A DNA stretch of 64,000 nucleotides from contig JAKLKY010000003.1 of the NCBI GenBank assembly GCA_023150415.1, forward strand, positions 1 through 64,000, written 5' to 3'. Position 1 is the stretch's first letter. The number at the start of each line of letters is the position of its first letter. The notes under the pieces are model-generated. The model was not told the origin of the DNA. It saw only the letters and a program-made list of their open reading frames with translations, and made no database searches. Of this stretch, positions 58,466 to 64,000 are shown piece after piece. The stretch is from Alphaproteobacteria bacterium. GTDB taxonomy: Bacteria; Pseudomonadota; Alphaproteobacteria; Micavibrionales; Micavibrionaceae. A program made the position numbers and the translations under genes.

Positions 58466-59458
58466 TTAACGATCTTGGCTTGGCGCTAAATTTGGAGGCT
58501 GATAAACGTTCCTGCCCCTCGTTTTAAACAATTCATGTGGCATTTGTCTATGACAAGGGGAGTTCGGATTCAGTTGCAAACCTTGATAAGGCAATGCCTG
58601 CCGATTGGCATCAAAATACACTTCTTTCCGCACTGCAGTGATCAGGCTCAATACTGAATCATATGACGCTTTCTTGAAGGAATCCTCAATGTTTACGACA
58701 AAATCACATAGATCTTTGGGTTTGTCCGGCAGGGGACATTCCTCGAATACAGATTTCCAGTTCGCAGGCAAAAGATTGCGGCCATGTCCCGGCGCCATTT
58801 GCTTCAGATTATTTTCGGGGAACGAAAAACCCATGGCATTTACAAGTGAGTAAGCAACGGAATTTGAATTCTGCCCAGGCTCACCAAAGCCAAAACGATC
58901 ATAGATGATGGATTGTTGGTTAATGAAATAGGCAGCATCGAGCGCGATGAGATATTTTCGTGCCGCGTCTTCCAATGTGCCCGCATAAATAACCGTGACA
59001 TCCTGCACGGTCTCTTCGGGACAAAGCGAGGGGCTATAGGATTGCGCTAACTCGCAAACTAGCATATCTGAGTTATCGCCCAGCTTAACCGGACCCAGAT
59101 TGCGAAATCGGTCAGGTTTTCCCGAATCAATTTCTTCATATAAGAATTTCTCTCTATCTGCGGCCATGCCATCAAGGAGACGGTGAATACCTCCCAAATC
59201 CCCCAGTAAGTTATAAAATGAAAATGTGATCCCATTGTGAACAACATTTCCTAAAGGCGTGCGAATGATTGGCTCACTGCGCACGAAGATGATTCCCATA
59301 GGGGTTCTTTTATCTACTTTTACTTTTTCCGCGGCTTCTTGCATGTTATCTGCAAATTTCACAACAAACGGATTGTGACTGCATCCCCCGACACCCAAAG
59401 CAGTGCATGCGCTGGCAAAAAAAGCTCTCAAAAGTCTATTTCCTTGCATATTATACAT
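58466..59458 (-). CDS. Predicted lipoprotein of unknown function (330 aa)
   Basis: The N-terminus MYNMQGNRLLRAFFASACTA followed by LGVGGCSHN resembles a lipoprotein signal with VGGC as lipobox. The mature part is mixed alpha/beta with several Cys. A block around GFGEPGQNSNSVAYSLVNAMGF and APGHGRNLLPANW resembles the NSN-x-AY...P(G)HG pattern I associate with small amidase-like domains, but I cannot assign a family with confidence. Convergent with fabI (21-bp gap). Confidence 0.65.
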   Translation of the reverse strand: MYNMQGNRLLRAFFASACTALGVGGCSHNPFVVKFADNMQEAAEKVKVDKRTPMGIIFVRSEPIIRTPLGNVVHNGITFSFYNLLGDLGGIHRLLDGMAADREKFLYEEIDSGKPDRFRNLGPVKLGDNSDMLVCELAQSYSPSLCPEETVQDVTVIYAGTLEDAARKYLIALDAAYFINQQSIIYDRFGFGEPGQNSNSVAYSLVNAMGFSFPENNLKQMAPGHGRNLLPANWKSVFEECPLPDKPKDLCDFVVNIEDSFKKASYDSVLSLITAVRKEVYFDANRQALPYQGLQLNPNSPCHRQMPHELFKTRGRNVYQPPNLAPSQDR

Positions 59459-59536
59459 ATACTATGGTGTATTATGGTTTGTCAAATAAAAATATGCCAC
59501 CTTGACCCCTGACCCAGGGAGTGATGGTGTAGACGC

Positions 59537-59977
59537 ATGAGCATGATCTGGCATAAGCATTATACCGTTGATTTTCTGCAGGGGTTTCGCAACGCGCATA
59601 TGGGCGTGCATATTGGCATGGAATTCACGGAAATCGGCGATGATTTTCTGCGCGGGCGGATGCCCGTCGACCACCGTACGACCCAGCCTTTTGGCATTTT
59701 GCACGGCGGTGCGTCTTGCGTGCTATCGGAAACGCTGGGCAGCGTCGCGGCCTGGATGGTGATCGACCATGAGCAGTTCAGTGCCGTGGGGCTGGAGATC
59801 AACGCCAACCATATCCGCGCCGTGCGCGAGGGGTTTGTGATCGGCACCTGCCGCCCGCTGCATATGGGCCGCACCACCCATGTCTGGCAAACCGACATCA
59901 CCGAAGAATCCTCCGGCAAGCGCGTGTGTATCTCCCGCCTGACCGTGGCGATCACACCGAAGGGGAAGGTGATTTAG
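59537..59977 (+). CDS. Hotdog-fold acyl-CoA thioesterase (PaaI/EntH-like)
   Basis: 146 residues of the 4HBT/PaaI superfamily: MPVDHRTTQPFGILHGGASCVLSETLGSVAAW contains the HGG(A)...E catalytic segment with Glu in SETLGS, and the central beta strands follow (GLEINANHIRAVREGFVIGTCRPLHMGRTTHVWQ). Close in length and motif to YbdB/EntH and MenI thioesterases. The natural substrate is unknown. The stop overlaps the convergent gene at 59974 by 4 bp. Confidence 0.88.
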   Translation: MSMIWHKHYTVDFLQGFRNAHMGVHIGMEFTEIGDDFLRGRMPVDHRTTQPFGILHGGASCVLSETLGSVAAWMVIDHEQFSAVGLEINANHIRAVREGFVIGTCRPLHMGRTTHVWQTDITEESSGKRVCISRLTVAITPKGKVI

Positions 59978-60447
59978 GCGGCACGAGCAGAAGGTGCGGG
60001 TGGTGTTTGTCTTTCTACGCCTGTAATTTCGTATATTTTCTGAACAGCCCGATGACAAGCCAAAGCATCGCCGGGCTCAGCACGTTCTCCTGCCAAGCGA
60101 CGCAGACAAGCTTCCGCCGCATGTTCAAAGATCGCTATCCAGCGTTGTGTTTCTTCGACCCTTGGTCGCACAAATGAATGAATTGCAGAACGTGACGCGA
60201 GAAATTTCTGCAATTCCGCCTCTGTCGGCAATGAATCAGGATTTTGTTTTACCAGTTCGCTCCACATGGAAGTTAATTTTCCTTCTCGATTAGCAAGTTC
60301 TTGCTGTTCCCGTTCAAGACGCTTGGTATGACCTGCATGGGCATATCCTATAAATTCTAAAGTACGGAGATCGCCTGCAATATCAGGTGCACGGTTATCA
60401 TACTTAACGATTGCCTTTGTATTATTTTGTCCCGAATCTGTGGTCAT
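59974..60447 (-). CDS. Hypothetical protein (157 aa)
   Basis: Not recognised. Helical and charged (HTKRLEREQQELANREGKLTSMWSELVKQ suggests a short coiled coil); no signal or membrane segment. It ends PPAPSARAA. GGGAGCAA precedes the ATG, weakly supporting the start. AT-rich sequence upstream (60448-60530) probably holds its promoter. Confidence 0.65.
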   Translation of the reverse strand: MTTDSGQNNTKAIVKYDNRAPDIAGDLRTLEFIGYAHAGHTKRLEREQQELANREGKLTSMWSELVKQNPDSLPTEAELQKFLASRSAIHSFVRPRVEETQRWIAIFEHAAEACLRRLAGERAEPGDALACHRAVQKIYEITGVERQTPPAPSARAA

Positions 60448-60575
60448 TTATTGCTCCCATTTCATATATAGGATAAATTTATAATTATTTCATAACTATT
60501 TGTCAAGAAATATATTCAACAAAAGAGGGCAGCGCATAAAGCACTGCCCCCCGAAAGCACTCACTTCCTTATGAA

Positions 60576-61052
60576 TTAACTCACGATCTCCCAGCTGCCG
60601 TCGGGCTGCTGGCAGGCGGTGCCGTAGGCGCTTTGCGCTTTGCCACCAACGGTGACTGTTTGCTGGTATTCGCGGCAATAGCGGCCAGATGCGCTGTAGC
60701 CATCTTTGGTCGGTGTAACACTGCCGTAATTGCCGGTTTCCGGATTATTCCATGTGATGGTCTCGCCCACCGGCGCGTTATAAGCGCGGTTATTGGCTTG
60801 CTGAGCGTAAGCCATATCTGCCTTATCCAGCGAACGGCCAATTTCAGAACCTGCCAAAGCGCCCAAAAGAACACCCGCACCCGTCGCCCACAGACGACCC
60901 GAGCCGCCGCCGACCTGCGAGCCTAGCACGCCGCCTAGCACCGCGCCCGTACCGCCGCCGATTAGCTCCTTGTTGCCGCGGTTGTTCAGGCTCTCGCAGG
61001 CCGTAGTTGCGAGGGATGCCGCGATCAAGCCGGCCAAAACAATCTTCTTCAT
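60576..61052 (-). CDS. Glycine-zipper 2TM-domain lipoprotein (rickettsial 17-kDa antigen family)
   Basis: 158 residues. Lipoprotein signal MKKIVLAGLIAASLATTACES with Cys at the lipobox, followed by the glycine-zipper segment LIGGGTGAVLGGVLGSQVGGGSGRLWATGAGVLLGALAGSEIGRSLD, then a C-terminal domain like surface-antigen-2 proteins (ITWNNPETGNYGSVTPTKDGYSASGRYCREYQQTV ... YGTACQQPDGSWEIV). An outer-membrane-associated protein. Start at 61052; the seven upstream codons lack signal-peptide character. Confidence 0.9.
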   Translation of the reverse strand: MKKIVLAGLIAASLATTACESLNNRGNKELIGGGTGAVLGGVLGSQVGGGSGRLWATGAGVLLGALAGSEIGRSLDKADMAYAQQANNRAYNAPVGETITWNNPETGNYGSVTPTKDGYSASGRYCREYQQTVTVGGKAQSAYGTACQQPDGSWEIVS

Positions 61053-61122
61053 TTGTGACTGCCTTTCATGCATGTGTTAAGTGGCGTATGCAACGCCGCA
61101 GGGAATATATATAGTCATTTTC

Positions 61123-61746
61123 ATGAAAGAAGCAATTTCCGAGATGCATTTTGAACCTGATTTTGGCAAAGACCCCATCGCCCTTTTCCTTCAGTGGTAT
61201 GGTTTGGCCAGCAAAGCGGAGCCGAATGATCCGGATGCGGCTTGCCTAGCGACCGCGAATGAGGCAGGAAAACCAAGCGCGCGCATGGTTTTAATCAAGG
61301 GCTATGACGGACACGGCTTTAAGTTCCATACCAACGAAAAAAGTTCCAAAGGGCAGGACCTCGCCGCGAATGCGTCTGCGGCTTTATGCTTTTACTGGAA
61401 ATCGCTGCAACGGCAAATCCGGGTTGAAGGTCCGGTCGAGCGCATTGATGATGCGACTGTCGATGCCTATTTCGCATCCCGGCCCCGCGAGAAGCAGATC
61501 GGCGCGTGGGCATCGATCCAGTCTGCCCCTATGGCCAGCAGGGCTGAGTTCGCCAACAAGCTGAAGGCCACAGAAAAGGAATACGCCAATAAAGATGTTC
61601 CGCGCCCGCCGTTCTGGGTGGGGTATCGCATTGTGCCGCTGACGATGGAATTTTGGCTGGAAAAACCGCACCGCTTGCATGAGCGTCTATGCTTCCGCCG
61701 CCAATCGCCGGAAGCACCTTGGACGTTGCAATGGTTATATCCTTGA
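61123..61746 (+). CDS. pdxH: Pyridoxamine/pyridoxine 5'-phosphate oxidase
   Basis: FMN enzyme converting PNP/PMP to pyridoxal 5'-phosphate. 207 residues from ATG 61123. Signatures: DPIALFLQWYGLA, the FMN-binding KPSARMVLIKGYDGHGFKFHTNEKSSKGQDL, ALCFYWKSLQRQIRVEGPVERI, SRPREKQIGAWAS and the C-terminal PxRLHER-W..LxP block (KPHRLHERLCFRR...WLYP). PLP is the cofactor of GcvP encoded nearby. An alternative start is ATG 61144. Confidence 0.95.
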   Translation: MKEAISEMHFEPDFGKDPIALFLQWYGLASKAEPNDPDAACLATANEAGKPSARMVLIKGYDGHGFKFHTNEKSSKGQDLAANASAALCFYWKSLQRQIRVEGPVERIDDATVDAYFASRPREKQIGAWASIQSAPMASRAEFANKLKATEKEYANKDVPRPPFWVGYRIVPLTMEFWLEKPHRLHERLCFRRQSPEAPWTLQWLYP

Positions 61747-61748
61747 AG

Positions 61749-61919
61749 TTAAACGCGGATGTTGAGTGCGGAGCCACGCCCGTTTAAAGCCTTGATGTTA
61801 TCTGCAGATTGTTCCAATACGCCAACCATGACCCGTTCGGCCTGGGCATTTTGCTTGATCATGGATAAGGCAACATTCTGCCGCATCATCGCAATTTGCG
61901 TACCGATTGCTCCGCTCAT
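61749..61919 (-). CDS. YjfB-like putative motility protein (56 aa)
   Basis: Short gene missed by length cut-offs: MSGAIGTQIAMMRQNVALSM, then IKQNAQAERVMVGVLEQS and a tail ending ALNIRV. A perfect AGGAGG lies 5 nt before the ATG. The pattern (methionine-rich helix, then a second helix and a short tail ending near NIxG/NIRV) resembles the YjfB motility family (PF14070). Convergent with pdxH (2-bp gap). A link to the flagellum is suggested only by family and by the flagellin gene elsewhere in the window. Confidence 0.65.
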   Translation of the reverse strand: MSGAIGTQIAMMRQNVALSMIKQNAQAERVMVGVLEQSADNIKALNGRGSALNIRV

Positions 61920-61997
61920 CTAAGCCTCCTGCTTATGCTCTACTCTTATTTATGATACTAAACAAATCTTAAAAGAATTTAAAGCTCTGAAACGATC

Positions 61998-63704
61998 ATG
62001 CGCCTGTTTATCCCCGTCCTTGTGGCCCTATGCCTGATTATGCCCGCAGAGGCTCAGGAATCCAAGGGTTTTGCACTCTCCATGCACGGCACATCCCGGT
62101 ATGGCGCGACCAGCAAAAATCTGTCCTACGTGAACCCAGACGCACCCAAAGGCGGCGAGATCAAGATCGCGGCGCTGGGGTCATTCGATACCCTGAACCC
62201 CTTTTCCATTAAGGGCCGCGCGGCAGAGGGGTTGAACCTGGTTACTGACCGCCTGATGGCGCGCGTCTGGGATGAGCCCTTCACGATGGTGCCCCTGATC
62301 GCCCAGAGCTACAGCATGCCGATGGATCGCAGCGAAATTACATTTCATCTTGATCCGCGCGCGAAATTTCAGGATGGCACGCCGATCCTAGCCGATGATG
62401 TGCTGTTTTCCTTCGAGACGTTGAAGAACAACGGACGACCCAATATGCGCCGCGTTTACAAGCTGGTGGCAACGGCTGAGAAACTTGGTGCGCGTAGTGT
62501 GCGCTTTGTTCTTGGGCCAGGCCATGACCGCGAAACGGCCCTGATTCTGGCTATGATGCCGGTGCTGTCGAAAAAATGGTGGACGGAACGGAACTTCGAT
62601 TCGGCGGTGCTTACGCCACCCAACACCAGCGGACCCTATAAAATCGCGCAGGTGGAGCCGGGGCGGCGCATCGTCTACCAGCGCGATCCCGATTACTGGG
62701 CGAAAGATTTGCTGGCCAATCGCGGACAATATAATTTCGACCGTATCGTTTATGAAAGCTACCGCGACGATACCGTGGCGTTCGAAGCGTTCAAGAGCGG
62801 CGACCTGACCTTCCGTCGCGAGATGGAAGCAGCGAAATGGGCCAGCGCCTATGACTTCCCGGCGCGCGTCGATGGCCGTGTGGTGGCAGAGGCGCTGCCC
62901 CATCAGAGGCCCGAGCGCGTCAAGGCCTTGATCTTCAACAGTCGACGGCCACCCTTTAACGATCCGCGTGTGCGTGAAGCCCTGAGCCTGAGTTTTGATT
63001 TTACATGGGCGAATACGAATCTATTTCACGGCCTGGCCAAGCCGATCACCAGTATTTTTCCGAATACGGAACTGGCGGCGCGTAATAAAGCCTCTACTCC
63101 TCTTCCGGTGCGAGAAAATCTGCGCCGTGCCGATGCGCTGCTGAAAGAGGCCGGCTGGCTGATCAAGAATGGCCAGCGCCTGAAAGACGGCCATGCGCTG
63201 CGTTTCGAAATCCTTCTCACTGCACCAGAGGATGAAAAACTGGCGCTGCATTTTGTGCGCGGGCTGGAGAAGCTGGGGATCAAGCCGATCATCCGCACGC
63301 TGGACGCTGCGGGATACCTTCGCCGTCTGCAGGATTACGATTTTGACATGACGCTGTATTTCTGGACCTCGACACTATCGCCGGGATCGGAGCAAACGTT
63401 GTACTGGGGCTGCGCCGCCGCGCAGGAAAAAGGGCGGTTTAACTATGCCGGTATTTGCGATCCCGCTATCGACACCGCCGCCCATGCCATTGCACAGGCC
63501 AACACGCGTAAAGGGCTGATCGCAGCTGCGCGCGCTCTGGATGCTAAAATCATGGCCGGACATTATTTCATTCCCCTGCAATATTTGGGCGCGGATTATG
63601 TTGCCTACTGGAAGCCGATTGCCCGTCCCGCCGTAACGCCCGTATATGGCCTCGTGATGGAAAGCTGGTGGATGGACCCACACGCTCAGAAAGAGGGCGA
63701 TTGA
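61998..63704 (+). CDS. ABC transporter periplasmic peptide-binding protein (family 5, YejA-like)
   Basis: 568 residues. Signal peptide MRLFIPVLVALCLIMPAEA, then a solute-binding protein family 5 fold: YVNPDAPKGGEIKIAALGSFDTLNPFSIKG (the YejA-type start), KFQDGTPILADDVLFSFETLK, NTSGPYKIAQVEPGRRIVYQRDPDYWAKDL, FNSRRPPFNDPRVREALSLSFDFTWAN. The RDPDYWAKDLLANRGQYNFD block is typical of YejA. It would deliver oligopeptides to a Yej-type permease, whose genes are not in the window. A lipoprotein gene follows after 5 bp. Confidence 0.92.
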   Translation: MRLFIPVLVALCLIMPAEAQESKGFALSMHGTSRYGATSKNLSYVNPDAPKGGEIKIAALGSFDTLNPFSIKGRAAEGLNLVTDRLMARVWDEPFTMVPLIAQSYSMPMDRSEITFHLDPRAKFQDGTPILADDVLFSFETLKNNGRPNMRRVYKLVATAEKLGARSVRFVLGPGHDRETALILAMMPVLSKKWWTERNFDSAVLTPPNTSGPYKIAQVEPGRRIVYQRDPDYWAKDLLANRGQYNFDRIVYESYRDDTVAFEAFKSGDLTFRREMEAAKWASAYDFPARVDGRVVAEALPHQRPERVKALIFNSRRPPFNDPRVREALSLSFDFTWANTNLFHGLAKPITSIFPNTELAARNKASTPLPVRENLRRADALLKEAGWLIKNGQRLKDGHALRFEILLTAPEDEKLALHFVRGLEKLGIKPIIRTLDAAGYLRRLQDYDFDMTLYFWTSTLSPGSEQTLYWGCAAAQEKGRFNYAGICDPAIDTAAHAIAQANTRKGLIAAARALDAKIMAGHYFIPLQYLGADYVAYWKPIARPAVTPVYGLVMESWWMDPHAQKEGD

Positions 63705-63709
63705 ACAGA

Positions 63710-64000
63710 ATGCGCTTTATTGCTAGCATTTCATCCATGATCAAGAAAAAACCGCTTTTATTGCTTTCTGTCTTGGCTTTATCCGCTTGCGCCGGACAAC
63801 CCACCGGCCCCATCAAGGATGGTCAATACTGGCAGCGTGTCGATTCCGCATCCTTGATTTACACGCAAGGGCCCAAGGCGCAACAAAGCCTCAACCGCGA
63901 TATTGCCGCTTGTGTGGTGGAACTGCGCGAACTGGAACGTCTGGGCAGTCTTAAGAATGGTATTCCAGCGGAAGGTGATGGAACTGTCCTGAGCGCGGAT
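63710..64000 (+). CDS. Lipoprotein, 5' part (continues past window)
   Basis: 97 codons to the window edge. MRFIASISSMIKKKPLLLLS then VLALSACAGQPTG: a lipoprotein signal with lipobox LSAC; the true start may be the second ATG at 63737 (MIKKKPLLLL). The visible mature part (DGQYWQRVDSASLIYTQGPKAQQ...) is not recognised. Probably co-transcribed with the peptide-binding protein 5 bp upstream. Confidence 0.7.
   Translation, partial: MRFIASISSMIKKKPLLLLSVLALSACAGQPTGPIKDGQYWQRVDSASLIYTQGPKAQQSLNRDIAACVVELRELERLGSLKNGIPAEGDGTVLSAD

Overview
The window reads as a chromosomal segment of a flagellated, Gram-negative alphaproteobacterium of intermediate GC. The pointers are a FYDLN-acid (TIGR02300) protein, a bacterial transglutaminase-like cysteine peptidase, a 17-kDa-antigen-type glycine-zipper lipoprotein, split glycine decarboxylase genes, the LPS heptose enzyme HldE with an O-antigen-ligase-like protein, and alphaproteobacterial-type UvrA and FabI. 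The order cannot be fixed from the sequence alone. There is no rRNA, CRISPR array or recognisable transposase; one tRNA (Lys, anticodon UUU) is present.

Layout. 1-9.3 kb: 3' part of recG, broken by an in-frame TAG; a flagellin/FkbM methyltransferase/histidine phosphatase run; tRNA-Lys; gyrA-transporter-coaD; ssb. 9.3-18.7 kb: a GST, a 125-bp MITE-like palindrome, uvrA, a lone sucD, orphan proteins, nrdA with a perfect DnaA box upstream, and a decayed or frameshifting small gene. 18.7-24 kb, cell envelope: an apparent fusion of a c-di-GMP-binding MshEN domain to a LapG-like protease, hldE, an outer-membrane barrel, an O-antigen-ligase-like protein. 24-38 kb: beta-oxidation genes (acyl-CoA dehydrogenase, FadN-type bifunctional enzyme, thiolase), panD, a HIT protein, and a very divergent PEP-carboxylase-like protein. 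Between fadN and fadA lies a small inserted cassette (GxxExxY protein, small membrane proteins) bounded by repeats.

38-48 kb: FYDLN protein, prmA, nrdB under a promoter with paired NrdR boxes, the glycine cleavage genes gcvT-gcvH-gcvPA-gcvPB, and purF-cvpA. 48-64 kb: radA, dxs, a HAD phosphatase, sppA, aroC with an unknown 4-bp-overlapping partner, fabI, lipoproteins, a hotdog thioesterase, pdxH, a 56-residue YjfB-like motility protein missed by length filters, a YejA-like peptide-binding protein, and the start of another lipoprotein.

Functionally the window mixes housekeeping metabolism (one-carbon, purine, nucleotide reduction, isoprenoid, aromatic, fatty acid) with surface and motility functions. 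The most interesting signals are the MshEN-protease fusion, the repeat-flanked GxxExxY cassette inside the beta-oxidation locus, the divergent PEPC homologue, the interrupted recG, the gyrA Ser83Leu-equivalent residue, and a gene with a dnaX-like A_AAA_AAG slippery site at a -1 frame change.
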